Of a stretch of DNA of 64,000 nt, positions 1 to 13,672 are shown piece after piece; positions within the stretch are counted from its first letter, which is position 1, and each line of letters starts with the position of its first letter. The stretch lies in assembly GCA_013398955.1 (NCBI GenBank), contig VWPU01009693.1, positions 1 through 64,000 of the forward strand, given 5' to 3'. A program made the translations under genes and the position numbers. Under the pieces are notes generated by a model. The model was not told the origin of the DNA. It worked only from the letters and a program-made list of their open reading frames with translations, and searched no databases. Source of the DNA: Callaeas wilsoni. Its lineage: Eukaryota; Chordata; Aves; Passeriformes; Callaeidae.

Positions 1-3000
1 AAAAAAAAAAATGTTTCTGGTGTGCATTCAAAGCATCTCTGTTATTACATCTGTATTCCTACTTCAGCAATGGTTTAGATGGATGTCTCAATACACGACA
101 AGATGACAGTTAAATGAAAATAACGGAATAATTTTGATTTTTTACAAACATCTCTCTAGTTTGCATTTGAATATAGAAAATTGGAACTTAGTACTTTGTT
201 ACACATATGGAATTTAAGTCTGTATAAAGCAGAGGAATAATAATGCTTTTTGAAAAGAATGTAAAGCTTACAACCCCCCAAAATGAAAAGCTCTGTAGAT
301 GTTGAAGAATACAATAGTTGAATCTGTTACAGTTTTATTTATTTATTTGCTATTTCTTCACTAAACTTCTCCCTTCCCCCCAGTTTAATGGATATGTCCT
401 TGAATATTCTCCTTATAGTCATTTAAATATCTGCTGAGGATCCTAAGGCTACAATTTCCTTGTAATCTCCCATCTGTTTCAAATGCATTGTAAATACACA
501 CAGGTTTTCAGCTCTGTAAAAGCATCCAGTGAAGTCAGTGAAGTTACATGGAATTTCTTCAGATGAGAATCCCACTTGTGATATTCGTGTCTCCAGTTTT
601 CCTGACCGCAGACTTCTTTCCACTGTATAATTACAGTTTTTTTCAGCATTTTAATCACAAATTGATCGTGATTGCCTGATTTTGGCTAGACTTCGCATCC
701 ACAGTTATAGGAAACGGGTTCTTGTAATATGGGTGTGACCTTTACAAAAATGTCTAATGAAAACTCCTTTCATAAACTGTTTTTCTCCCATAATATTTAC
801 AAAAGGAAAGGATTTATTTTTATTGCTTCTCTTTCGTTGTCAGCCTGCTGCAGTGGTGACACAGATCATTGTGCTCAAGACTGTTCTTAATTGCCAGGGA
901 AGATGCCAAGGACTGCTCTGGTTTAAAAATCTGTATTTGCTAGTTAGAAAGGTCACACTTGAAAATGTCCATGTGATTGTTTTTTGCCCTCAAATACTTC
1001 AGTTGCCTCATTGGAGAAGGTCCTCGTGATGCACAAAGGACCAAGGTGTATGTATTGTTTGAAAAAATTATTCCACTGCATTAGTAGCCATAAAACACAT
1101 ATAGAAATGGCTAAGAGTGAAAGGATATGATGGATATAATCTACTTAATCTACTATAAATTATTTTAATTTTTACTGTAATTTAGCATAATCGTAAATGG
1201 AAACCAAGATAAGAGTTGGAGCAGAAAACTGAAGTGATTGGCTTTGCATTACGATATTTTTTATGCTCAGTTAGGAAGCTGCAGCAAAGTTGGATTTGTG
1301 GCACTGTCTCTAGGTATCTACCTTACTTTGCAGTAGTAAATGAGTAATTAAATCATTAAATGCTGACTCTGAGCAGCTTTTCTGTGTGCTGGGTTCCTTT
1401 AGCTGTGAGTGTCCCCAGATGAAAATCTCGTTTGCTGGTTTTTAAATATCTAATGCATGTCACCAGGAAATAGCTCCTAGAATTCAGCAATCAAATATTC
1501 CATATTCAATTCTTCTCCAAAACATATTTTATAACATTTGTAATTAACCCAAAACATTCCAAATCTGTCTCTGGCATCCAGAATGTCATCTTTGAGGTAC
1601 CAAAGAAGCCCTGGCAGATGATTTCATTACACCAGCAGTGTGTATTTTATACCTTCAATATCAGTCTTCAGGGTCTGACACAAGTTGTAAGACTTTTATT
1701 GGTGTCAAGCTATATAAAATCCTGGTGTCAGCTTCTTAAAACTTGGACAGTAATAACACTCCTCATCTTCTATTAAAAAACATACAGACTTTTCCTGGAA
1801 TAGATTTGCAGAGCTTGCAGAGTTATCATTCTCACTAATATTTGTATGTTTAACACCTCCCTGCCATGAAACCCAAATCAATTAATCTGTTTCTGTTCCC
1901 TACAAGTGTAAAATAGGATAGCAGTTCGTGACTGTGATCATAAAACTCTTTAAATTAAAAGCACCGTATGTGTCTTCCTTCAGAAGCCTGAATAAAAAAA
2001 TTTGAATTATTCATATCTTATTTTTAAATCATAAGCTTTTGTTTCACCAGGAGTTCATGCTTTCTGTATATGAAAATGATGCAGATAAGTTGCCTCTATT
2101 GGTCAAGAATAAATAGTGAAGAAAAGTAAAAATAAAGAATTATACGGCTTCCCATATATGTAAATGCAGAATGTAAAATTCAAAAATAAATTTAGATCTT
2201 ACAGCAGCTTAATAAAAATAGACCACTGAAAGTGTTTGGAAATCTAGTACCGGCAAAATTAATTGTGCTGCCTATTTCTGATAATGTTAAAATAAGCAGC
2301 ACCTGCCCTTATGCTGTATAAAATGTTATGAATTCCGTAAATCATAAGACGAATATCAGAAACAAATCTGTGTCGGACAACATTAGAGAGCATTTAGAGA
2401 CTCTGAGACCATTGTTTGAAGTCATTTCCATTTAAGTCCTTTAATGAGGACGCTGACAGAGTGCTGGTTGTCCTTGGAGTCCCATCCTGTGAATTCTCCA
2501 TCAGACATCAATGGGCCCTGTGCTCTGAATGGAGCAGGACCAGTAGTGAACTCAGTCCCTGGGGACAGAACATCTACTTCTGCCGAGTCTGAAAGCTTCC
2601 ACCAAGTCTAGAGAGCCTTGGAAAGGAAGTCCCCCTCAGACATCATGTCTGGAAGTACAGAGCTCCTTCAGCATGCTTACAGCATGTGCAGTGCAGTTTA
2701 TTTCCACTGTAACTACAAATAGGGGTGAGTTTGTTGGGTTGCGTTCCTACGTTTACAGGAGTGTAAGACTTCTGCTGGAGAGTTATTTAACTGTGGGTGG
2801 CTGTCCCTAGGGAGCTTCCACAGTAGCTACTGATTTGAGTCATCTTCAAGTGATCAAGCACTTGGAAATTTCCCATGGAAATACCGGTTTGTTACGTTTT
2901 GGCAAAGATGTTAATTATCTGTAGTTCCTATGATCAGTGTTGCTTACTGATGATCTGAAAATGATAAACCACAGAAGGTTACTGGAACACAATGGAAGTT

Positions 3001-3097
3001 TGGTAGCTCCAGTAGAACAAAGAAAGCAGAATTAGAGATTCTGTTCCCTTTAGAGTTGTACCAATTTGCTAATCTTTTGCTGTGTTTGGTATTCTAG
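1..3097 (+). other. GRIN2A: GRIN2A intron upstream of coding exon 2 (3' part only)
   Basis: AT-rich sequence beginning with an 11-base A run at the window edge and ending in a T-rich tract and TAG acceptor at 3095-3097. Both strands were scanned. Only short chance reading frames occur, none with a recognisable protein, and no repeat family was recognised. The preceding coding exon (signal peptide and residues 1-138) is not present, so this intron continues beyond the left edge. Confidence 0.85.
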
Positions 3098-3690
3098 GAT
3101 GTCATGTCCACGTTCTTCCAGTTTGGGGCTTCCATCCAGCAAGAAGCCATTATCATGCTGAAGATCATGCAGGATTATGACTGGCACGTGTTCTCTCTGG
3201 TGACCACCACTTTCCCTGGATATCGAGATTTCATCAATGTCATTAAGACCACCGTGGAAAACAGTTTTGTGGGCTGGGACATGCAGAACGTCATCATACT
3301 CGATACTGCCTTTGGAGATGCCAAGACCCAAATTCAGCTGAAGAAAATCCATTCATCCGTCATCCTGCTGTATTGTTCCAAGGATGAAGCTGTCTACATC
3401 CTGGATGAGGCTCGGTCCCTGGGCCTCACTGGCTATGATTTCTTTTGGATAGTTCCCAGCCTGGTTAGTGGTAACACAGAAATCACTCCCAAGGAGTTTC
3501 CTTCAGGACTCATTTCAGCAGCTTATGATGAGTGGGACTACAGTTTAGAAGCTCGGGTACGGGATGGCCTTGGGGTTATTGCCACTGCTGCATCAGCCAT
3601 GCTGGAAAAGTACTCCTTCATTCCTGAAGCAAGAACAAGCTGCTATGGGCAACTGGAGAAAAATGACCGGCCCTCTCAAACTTTGCACAA
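3098..3690 (+). CDS. GRIN2A: GRIN2A coding exon 2: NMDA receptor GluN2A, amino-terminal domain
   Basis: This 593-nt exon starts in phase 0 after TTCTAG and ends two bases into a codon at CACAA before GTAAGT. It encodes residues 139-335 plus two bases of codon 336. That is the larger part of the extracellular amino-terminal domain, a bilobed fold that binds allosteric zinc and sets open probability. Visible landmarks are [10 protein letters not shown] at the start, [48 protein letters not shown] and [13 protein letters not shown]. Glu266 (3479-3481) and Asp282 (3527-3529), two of the zinc-coordinating residues known in GluN2A, are kept. Cys320 (3641-3643), which pairs with Cys87 from the upstream exon, is also kept. 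The last 15 residues differ most from human GluN2A. The first ATG inside the exon (3104) is internal and is not a translation start. Confidence 0.97.
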
Positions 3691-4328
3691 GTAAGTTTGA
3701 TTGCTTTGGGTTATTTTTACCTGTCTAGCCTTGGCAGTTTTCCCTTCTATTGCCACTGTATGTTTCTTGAAGGAGAATATTAGTTTTTTGCTAATCTCAC
3801 TGAATCCTTTTGAAGCAATGGTTTTCAGATGTTACAGGAGAATGTGCAAGAGGACTTGCTGCACTGATAGCTGTGCTCCTGGAGATGATGGTGTGTGCTG
3901 TGGAGAATAAACTCTGCTCTGAATCTAGTGTAGAAGATGACAGAAATTGGTCTTAGAGGGTAGGAAGCTGAGTTAACAAAATTGGACTGTTGTGTACTTT
4001 AACTGTGAGGTAAAATTGCCAAAATACTCTGGGGGCTGTGCCTGTATCACTTGCATCAGCAGGAACCTGGTGATATTTTAGAAGACAAGCAATGTGCAGC
4101 ATTAAAGAGCTGTCCCTGGAAATTATAGAAGTATTACATTAATTAGGCAGCTCTTATCACATAAGAACTGAAATCTGTCCCCTTTACTTGTAAGGGTACA
4201 TTTTTTGTCACCTCTAATAGAATAACTGTAAAAATTAATCTGCATTAATCCGAGCTGATATAGATGTTTTCTCTAAACACTTTATCAGATGGGAACTGCC
4301 AAGGTTTAAAGGTTTAAATCAGGATTCT

Positions 4329-4371
4329 TTTATTATTATTATTATTATTATTGTTATTATTATTATTATTT
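4329..4371. repeat. (TTA)n microsatellite
   Basis: About fourteen copies of a T-T-A trinucleotide interrupted once by a G at 4353. A simple intronic microsatellite that is likely length-polymorphic. No function is implied. Confidence 0.95.
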
Positions 4372-7300
4372 CCTTTATTTCCCTTTTAATTATCCCTTTT
4401 AGACATGATACTCCTTATTACTTCTATCCAAAATGTTGTATGGTAATATATTTCGTTATCTGGTCTGTGAGAAGCAGGGTATCTTGCATATTTTTTAATA
4501 GCTCTTGACAATATGGAAGCTACTAAGCAGTATTTATGACATTTGTTCTGACCAAATAGTGCAGACGAAGCGCTTTCTACAGAAAAGCAGGATAGAATTG
4601 GCACAGGAAGGAAAGTTGGTGCTGATTTCAGATAGGAGATTTTGGAGATTTTAATATTGAGATGTATGTGCATATTTAGATTAGGAGTTCATTCCCACAC
4701 AATGTCCTGGAACAGTTGTTTTCCATGAAAACAGTATCTTTGCACACAGCATTCTTCAGAAGCTTTCTTAAAAGCCAAATGCTACCAAGTGAATGGATTT
4801 TAACATTTCCTTAGCGAGAACTTGCCTTTAGTATGACACTTGCATGTTTTTTTGTGCTCCTTTGCCTATTTTTGAGCCTCTGCCTTCAAAACTACAAATT
4901 CCCCGGAGACATTGCAGAAAACCCACGGTTCTTTTCCTGCTGCCCCCTTTGCCCCCGGGAGGGGCTCTGTGGCCCAGCAGGGCTCTGGGAAAGCCCTGGC
5001 GTGTCCCTGCAGTGGGAGGCACTGCTGGGAGCACTGTCCCACCTGCACCCGGCATGGCATCCCCGTGCTGGTTCCTAATGCGTGTGCGACAGTGCCAGGG
5101 GACAGTGAGAGCATCCTGTTAACCAAATTCTGTGCCTTCACAGTAGCACCTGACCTACAAACAGAGGGCTCCACTAGGAATAGCTGAGCTCCAGTTTCTG
5201 TGAAAGTTATCTTGTATTCTGTCACGAGTGTTGGGGTTTAAAATACTCTTGGAAGGGGCACAAAAACTTGAACCTGTTTTGAAAAAGGCTCTCACCCTAT
5301 TGTTTGGCTCATACAGTAGTGTAGACTTGAATTAAGTATTCAATACTCAGCATAAGCTGTACTTCTTTAAAAAAATCTTTATTTTCTCATTAAATCTGCA
5401 TGAGTACAAGAATAGGGCTTGTGAGTGCTAGGGCAGTGAGATTAGACTTCACCAGGAGATTCTGCAGCGTGCAGTGCATGATGCACCCAGGAATTATTAA
5501 TAGGAGAATCTGTAGTGCACTGTGGTTAAAAAAGTCACTTCCTGATGTGAAACACTGAGCTATGAAGTAAAAATACACTCTTTGTACTGGAGATTCTTTG
5601 AGCTTCTCCAACACCACAAGAATAAGAAGCAGGCAGTTTTTAATTTAGAAATGTCAGAATTATACTAAAATGAATAAACTTTAAATAGTCTTTCTTATGT
5701 AATAACTCCCCAAGACTATTCTTGTCACATATAATCTGCTAGTAAGGCAAGTATATACAAGCATTTACCACTACTAAGTAATCCTGGGGAGCTGACCAGT
5801 CTCTCCATGCCAAGGTGAATTACATAAATTCATTGTACTTTCTCATCCTCATCACTAAATTGTACTTTTCCAATTTACATGACAAATCAATGCCTAAATC
5901 AGGGTTTTATTGTGAAGTGGAATCTTCACTGTTTCAGATCCCAGATAGCGCAGTTTTGTATTCTAAACTACAAGATAAATATATATGTGCTGTGCTAAGA
6001 AACTAACCTGAAGAAAGGATTTTGGAGCATGTTCCCAATGGAAAGGGCTAAAGAACTGCAAACAGCTTATGGACCTGGGATCTGCTGTACTCTGCCCCCT
6101 GTGCAGCTGGAAATCTGGGCTGGAGAAGTAGGGTTGAAGAAGAGGACACTGCTTGCAAGCTCAGAAGCAGGGAACCCAGTGGAAATTAGGGAAGAGACTG
6201 TGTAAGGGGATGCCTGAGCAAAGCAAAGCTCAAAATAGAGAAAAACCCCAGGATTTTTAGACTCCATCTATTGTAATGGCAGTCTAATTCAGCTTTAAAC
6301 CCAGTATAGTATTCTGAGGCTATGCTATAATAGCTAATTTGCTTGTAAATGGAAGTTAGTAATGCTTTATGTGCGGCTTCCCACATCTAGATAGCAATTT
6401 TATCTCAGTTTGTGAAGGAATTCTATGTAAAGAAAGCCATGAAGTAAAAGTTACTCCTCCCTCTTTCTCAAATCCTTTGAGTATTAAATTGATTTGAAGA
6501 TATATTTGTTTTGAAGCACACAATTTATCTTTCCCCTGTCACTGCAATTCTAAGATGTTTTTATTGGCTTTCTAGACGCAGAAGAAAATCAGGTTTGCTT
6601 TAGTTTTTGGAATGATCTGATCAATATTCATTTCTGATACACATGGGAAAGCCAGTTTTTCCCTATGAATAAAGAATTTATAATAAAATACAGTGCTTAT
6701 TTTCAATGCATTAAAAACACAGATATATAATGTATATTTGTATCTGTGTTGATTCAGATCATCTTTTTCTATCTGTGCAAGACCCAGATCTCCCAAGGTG
6801 GAAAATCACTATTGTGTGAAATACTGGCACAGCAGGATAAATAGAATTAGCACCTCATTAATGCCGAGTCAGTTGAACAAACTCTTTTCTCTCTGAAAAA
6901 AGGAAAACAGGGAAGCAAACAGCAGAAGACAATAACCCTGCCAGTCATGGGAAATGCTGCTCTGTGCATTGACATGGTGCTGCTTTGTTTGCAAGAGTAC
7001 TCATGGTGTGTATGAAAGTCATGACCCTGGCAGAGACATTTCACTGCAGTATTTCCAACCACGCTGATCCTTGCAGGCTTGGGTGAGGGTGGTAAAGCTG
7101 CTGCCATGATCCTGAAAAGCAGGAAGAGGTGTCTGACCACAGACAGTCAGGTGTTTGCCATGTGCTGCTGGCATTTAGTGAGATTCTGTTCCGAAGTACA
7201 GCCAGGTGATAGGCAGGATTTAGAGACCCATCCTTCAGCAGCGAATGTGCAGGTCCAGAAAGCATCCTGCCCTTCCCAAGCACAATTTCCTTCATTTGTC

Positions 7301-8227
7301 ATCACTGAACCAGGGAGCAGGAGCAATGGGGAGTCCAAAGGGCCAGGGACAAAAGCTTACTTGTCCTTGCTGTTGTCCTGCTGTTATCCTTCAGCACAGC
7401 ACCTTCTTCAGAGGGCGAGGGTTTGCTGTCCCCCTAGTCCCGATAGTCATTCACCAAGCTCAATATTTTGATTCCAGCTTTTAGCATGAAAGATAAATTT
7501 GACTCCTTTGAGCAAAATCTGGGATTAAAGGGACACAATGGTTTGATGAATAATCCAGCAAATCTGTTTAATCTTTTCCTGCATACAGATCAACAGCCAA
7601 TTTATAGAGGATTTGTTCATTTCAGTCAGAAGACTTGGGAACAATAGGTATCATCTTCTTTATTGGATGATTGAAGGTGTATAAATATTAACTAATTATA
7701 TATGAGTTCAAAGTAAAACTAAACTTCACAGGCAACAAAGGAGGGGTTATATAGGGGAACACACTGCCCAAGAGACCCCAACATGGTGCTGATTTATTGA
7801 CAAAGTGATTAAAGAAATAATTGAAAATCTGTATTAGAATTTTCTCCCAGGTTAGGTCAGTTTAGGAAGCAGAAAGTACCAAGCAGTTCCTGGATTAGAA
7901 CATTAACTTGTTATTGTGCTAATTAAAATAATTTAAGAGAACAAGCATGGCCTCTGGCAGTAGAGCAGAGCCTGCCTGCAGGGCTCAAAAATCGACATAG
8001 GAGTGAACATTCTTGGAGATGGTGCTGCTGCAGGCACCATCCTCCTTGCAGGAAGCCAGGCACATCTCATAGGGAAGAGTTTGGGATGCTTCTGGGGTGG
8101 TGCAGCAATATATGATCAAATTAGGGCTTATTTGAAATGTTGGTGCTAAAAATAACATTAACTTGCTAAACATTCTGGTGTTTATTTACACTCATCTGTG
8201 GCGCATCCCGGGGAGTTGAGCCCTTCC

Positions 8228-8265
8228 TAACTTTGCTAACTTTGCTAACTTTGCTAACTTTGCTA
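8228..8265. repeat. 9-bp tandem repeat, unit TAACTTTGC, about four copies
   Basis: Four consecutive near-perfect copies of TAACTTTGC directly precede a GC-rich patch. The short array shifts frame-neutral units (9 bp), which is why an open frame beginning with repeated Leu-Thr residues crosses it. That frame has no other coding support. Confidence 0.93.
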
Positions 8266-11200
8266 CGTCCCTTTGCCCCCCTTCCAGAAGGGCTCCCCGA
8301 GAGTTTTGTAGCTTGTCTGGCAGAACTGGGCCCAGATGGCTTTTCCAGAGCGAGGGGCAGTGAAGGCTTTAAGGAGCAGCTGGCAGGAGGTACCAGAAGC
8401 TGGCATGCCGCTCCCTTCCCACAGTCACTGAGAGCATCGCTCCCGAAGTTTTGCTCATCCGTGCTGGCTCAAGGCCAAGGGAGACACAGCTCCAAAGCAA
8501 GGTACCCTTGTGGAGGAGTGAGGGCTGGGAAAGGCAGGAGGAGGAGGAGGAGGATGCACAAAGAAGAGACTCTGCATCACTGCATAGGTGAAAAAAAGTC
8601 CTATGTAGCCTAAGATACAGAATTGACTTTAAAAAAATGCATCAGTACCTTGTTTAATAGGGTTCTACTGCAGACATAGTTCTAGATGTACTTCCCACAT
8701 TATATATTCTACATTAAGCATTTTTTGATTTAATTTTACAGAGGAAATCTGTTTCTTAATGATAATGTATCTTGGGTTTTCTACTGATTAGTATCATTCA
8801 AATGTCATGGTTGAATCATAGTAAGGAAGTTCAGCAGTTCAGAGCCTCAACAAGATAGAGAAGGAAAGACAAAATTTGGATTCACTCCTGCTTTTTTTAG
8901 GTATTAGGCTGAGTGAATGCCAAGCCCAGATAGGCTGGCTGTCTAGGTTATAAAGATGGTTGGGTTTACACTATCTGCAGGTAAGAGAAATATCACCAGA
9001 TATAATGTTGGTTTTGAGGCATTTCATCTGCTTTAAATCTCAGTTTGGAAAATCCTTCTTTGAGCGAGAGGAGGGAGAGTTTCTCTTATGCAACATGCAT
9101 TTCCCAGAGTCTCTGCTGCTTCTCTTCATTGCCTGCAGTTGTCAGAGATTTGAAACACTGCCCCATGGTGAAGAAGGCACTAAATAAAAAATGATAGTCT
9201 CTGGTGATGGCACCTGGGGAGTTTATCAAGTTTTATTATCTCGTCTGAGGGCAGGAAATGTAGATCTGAACTCAGGGCACAGAGGAGTCCCCTGGTCTTT
9301 CTGCTCCCTGCAGCTGTCAGGCCCCGTGCTTTGTTTGAGAGGTCTAAGGACTAAGTTCTCTCCTTAGGAGGTGGCTTAGAAGAGACACATTTTCATTAAT
9401 GCCTCTACCTTACCCATTCTATTTTTGCCAGCTGCAGGTGTGTTTGGAGCTGCATTCTAGGTGAATTTCACACTAATAATAAACTAGCCTGTTATTGCAG
9501 AGCTGTCTGTGTTCCTGAGCTCAGCCACTCCTGGAGGGTCTTGTGGGGCACAGGTGGGTGGGGAGAGTGCCCATGCAGAGGACACGAACTGTTGTGGGGA
9601 TGCTCCTCCCTGGCACCCCAGAGAGAGCCCGTGGAGGGTGCTGCTGGCTGGGGACTTCCTGAGCTCCACTGCTGCTGAGGCTCCACAGGTGGCATCACAT
9701 CTGCTGCTGTGTCATGGGATTGCTCTGCTGTGCTGCTGTTCTGTCCTCGTTGGCTTTCTCACATCGCCCTGAGAAGTTTTTGAAACCAGGGCTAGGGTTG
9801 ATCTTCGTTTGGAACAAAGTGACCTTAATAATTTACATAATGTTGTGGTTTTTTTCCTTAAAATAATGCCCAACACAGAATCCACTAAGCCTTCTTGCTT
9901 TTGCTCTCAAATCCTTGGATCTGTTAGGAGAGCACTTGTGTATCTTGCATAGACAGATATATATGGTAAACCTCAAAAGAAATGCCATAGCCTACAAACA
10001 TGTTCGCTTTTTATACCATAGAAGTAGAAACAAAGGTTCTGCTCCAGGATTTCAACTGTTTTCATGCACTATAGGAAATCCTTAGCACCTCATGGACAAG
10101 GCAGCCCATGTCTCCTGTGAGGAGCCTGGCCAGGGAGGTGCCTCTGTGTCAGCAATATTGTATCCAAGCAAATGGTGTTCTGAAAACTGAGCTCTGACCC
10201 CTTTGGCAAAGTCTTCACCCATTTTTAAGGGAAATTAGAGTCAATGAAGTTGTGATACCGTACTTATAGGGTAAGAAAACCCAGCTTTTTTAATATGTTT
10301 TGTCTTTCTGGGTAAAGTTAGAATTTCGACAGATATAAATATTGCAGTTTTGGCATTAATTTGGAGCTCTGTTTGAACTACTTGATCTTTCTGTGTCTAT
10401 AAAAATAAAGTTGGAAACCTTGAAAAATGTTTGTACCCTGGGTGCTTCAAAATCTTGCTGTGAATACGACAGCAAAAATGTTCTGCTGTGGTGTTTCAAC
10501 ACTTTTCAGTTTTGTTGGGAAGGTGACAAGCAAAAATAGAATTGTATAAATGTTTAAAAGTGTTTTTAAATACATAGTTAAGGTTTGGTTCTTTGCATGA
10601 TAAAAAACCTGTTTTGGATTCGGTGTGAGAATAGCTTAACTTCTGTCAGGGAAAAAAAAGCCATTTTGATGTATATATCACCTGGGGAATCTTACAAATT
10701 TCAGTTTGCAAAAGTTAATTAAGACTTCAGTGTCATAACACCATCACAAGGCCTTGTGCTATGATGTCTTTGCAAAGGCTGTAGCATTAATGAGGAATGA
10801 AAACAGATTAACTACAAATCCAAGGTGTGTTGTAAATTGCCCCCTCAAAGTAATGAGTTCAAATAACTAAACACCTCATTTGGTTAAGAACAGGAATATG
10901 CATTTCCAAAGCTACTTCGTCCAATTCAGAAGCCAAAGACCTCTTGCACGGAATTAACCTTGGATAAACTTTAGACTCTATAAGAATAACATAATGTAAA
11001 TTCTTTACAGCATTATTCCTAACCGGGAACAGAAAAGCACTTGGTTATTTTTTGTAGGACAAGCAGTTTGGGATCGTGGCCAGTAAAAGCAGAGCAGGAC
11101 TTCTGTCCTTTGCAGAGGAAAAATGACAATTGAAAAGTGAGTGTAGGTTGTAGGCATTGATTTCTGGAGAACACGGGAAGCTGATAAATTTTGTACAGAA

Positions 11201-13530
11201 GAATGTGCTTGAGAAAACAAGAATCTCTTTGAAGTTCTTTTTTATTGCTGCAGTGTGAGAATCTGGGGTAGCTCAGAGTGCGTCACTCACAGATACCTTT
11301 GTATCCAGATCAGAGAATACAATTTGAAGAGACTTTTCAGATCAGGGACTTCTTTTTTAAAAAAATTAACAAAAACCAACAACTTCCAAAATGTGTTTCT
11401 TTACTTAATGGCTGGTAAATTCATGTGATTTAAAAATATACAGTGAGTTCAATTTTTCACTTTAGAGTTGTGGTTCATACTGGTTTTTTTGGAACACTTG
11501 AGCATCAGTACTGAATCTTGTGATGGCCCTTGACTGGCTTCTAGGCTAGGACATTTGCATATTAATCTCAAAATACGATGAGCAGTGTTGGAAATCAGGG
11601 GTGGTGATCCTATTGAATTCCATAAAATAAGAGCTCAACTCCAGTGCAGTCACCATTTTCGGGGTGGTTAGAAAGCCAAGTGAGCACAAAAGCCTGATGG
11701 AGTACAGGGTGTGTGTTTGGGGTCCAGCCCTCAGGAGGGGACACAGTCCTTGGCTTCCAGCTTTGGTGAAACGAGGTGGTTTCTGCCCGGCCCTGCCAGG
11801 TGATGTGCTCATTGGGAGGGGTGTTATCTCACGGGTGTGAGTTGGGAGAGGGTGCAGATGTGCAAATACAAGTATTGCCTGTTTTCACAGCACATCCTTG
11901 ATTTCCTCCTGTGCTCGCTTCCCGGGCATCTCATTCCCTGGGTCTCAGTGGTTTTCAGCACTGAGTGAATGTTATGCTGGTTCCTTGTGTGCACAAGTAA
12001 ATCCTGTTTGGTGGTTTGCTGCCTCTCAAGGTGGCAAACAAGCTTTCTGTTCCCAAGCAAGATCTTTCACTGTTGGATGAAAAATGGAATATACAGGACA
12101 TTAGTTCAACTGAACAGAAAAGTTCTGTCAAGGGAAAAATTTTCACACTGGAAGTCTGTCATGAAATATGAGTTATTACCATGGGTGAATTTACAAATTG
12201 CTGTCAAACTGGTGCTGAATGATATTACTATGGCTGTTCAGGGTAGTGCACATTTAATTATTAACTGTTAGGATACAATGCCATTGTTTCTTCTGGGTCT
12301 GTGAATGTTTATTTAGCGTGCTTCTGCTACTGGGATTTTCAGGCAGCTCTGTCAATACAAAGCCTTCTCCTTTGAATCTGGAGCTGAGGAATTGTGTCTA
12401 TGTCACATTCCCCAGGAGATCATGCTACTACTACTGCTAAAAAGGCCAGCCATAACAACCAACCAACTAACCAAAAGAACCCCTCCAAACCCATACAAAC
12501 ATGTAAACCAATATCAGTTTCTTATGGGTAAAACATTACAGGTAATGTATGAAGCACAGTAAATTTCTGCTCTTCAAAACACATCTCTGTATGGGATGGA
12601 CATCTGCACTTCTGTCTGCATCAGTCTTGGGCTGAATTTATTTCAACTTAATGCACTGAGAATTCAGTGCAATTCAATGTGAATAACTTCAGACCACAGA
12701 CATGGGCTGGGGGACACATTATCTTCCTCCCAAGATTCTGAATTGCAGTTTTGCCTCTTACTGTGGGATAGCCCTTTCAAGCTTTCATTGGCAATGTGGA
12801 GTTTTTGATTTTTTTCAAGAAAATTTTAAAAGTTTTCCTTCTTTTATATTTTATTTTGTGTCTCTCTATTTTTTTTTTTCTATTCAAAATGCTAATTAAT
12901 TTATATGGCTTTTGAAAACTGTTGAAAATTAAGCTAAATACAAAAGAATAAAACATAAATCCTTTTTCTTTCGAAATTGCTGAACTGAAACGTGTACCAA
13001 CACCTTCAAAGCTTTCATGTCTGGTTTTGGCATTAGTGGAATTTATCCTCATGTCACAACAACACTGTGTGTAGCTACAGTTTTGGGAGGAGCTGACAGG
13101 ACTCTTGGAGGTCTGAACAGGGGAAGACAGACCAGAGGCACTTCGTTCTGAGTATTACTCTGTGGCACAATGGTACAATGTTACATACAGAGGTGATGTG
13201 GGCTTGTTTGAATGCTCCTGAAAAGCTGGTGAGGTCGTGCAAAGTGCCAGAAACATTATTCATGGAGGGGAGAGGTTCATACATAACGTGCAAGCTGCTA
13301 AAAATGATGTCTGCATTACAATTCATACATAAACATTATTTTGATTTGTCTTGAGCTGTGAACTGCCTTGAAATGCCCCAACTCCCCACGCTGCGAGCAC
13401 GGGCTTTCCACAGCACTAGCAGGGTTTGGTGCATGGATTTAATCAGTGGTTCTGGTGACTGAACTCACTGCTCGTTAACTGCCGGACAGCCCATGAATTT
13501 GTCAGTGAACTTTTCTTCCTTGCCTTCCAG

Positions 13531-13645
13531 GTTCATGATGAACGTGACTTGGGAAGGCAGAGATTTGTCCTTCACAGCAGATGGGTACCAGGCGCACCCC
13601 AGGCTGGTGGTGATCGTGCTGAACAACGAGCGGGAGTGGGAGAAG
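13531..13645 (+). CDS. GRIN2A: GRIN2A coding exon 3: end of GluN2A amino-terminal domain
   Basis: A 115-nt exon between TTCCAG and GTGAGC. Its first base completes codon 336 as AAG (Lys) and it ends in phase 0 after Lys374. It encodes the last strand-helix elements of the amino-terminal domain: [24 protein letters not shown] and EREWEK. The NVT sequon at residues 340-342 is a conserved N-glycosylation site position of GluN2 subunits. Compared with human GluN2A as recalled, there are small changes (Met for Val, Glu for Asp, Arg for Lys) and Lys336 replaces Pro, but the length is unchanged. A short GC-rich tandem duplication containing an undetermined base begins 27 bp after its donor. Confidence 0.96.
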
Positions 13646-13672
13646 GTGAGCGCTGTGCGGGGCGTGGGCAGC

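Larger units (their letters stand above)
3691..13530 (+). other. GRIN2A: GRIN2A intron between coding exons 2 and 3 (9840 bp)
   Basis: Starts with the strong donor GTAAGT and ends with CTTCCAG. It holds a TTA microsatellite near 4329, a 9-bp tandem repeat near 8228 and an A/C-rich stretch at 12454-12500. GC-richer patches occur around 4910-5120, 8260-8560 and 9500-9770. Open frames inside these patches overlap on both strands and have no recognisable protein, so they are treated as chance. No transposon family could be identified. Confidence 0.85.

Noticed and set aside
3050..3352. - strand frame across coding exon 2
   Set aside because: Antisense shadow of the real exon.
3701..3910. 69-codon frame with a hydrophobic start and a Cys-rich end just after exon 2
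   Set aside because: It is intronic, begins 10 bp after the donor, and no secreted-peptide family or splice context supports it.
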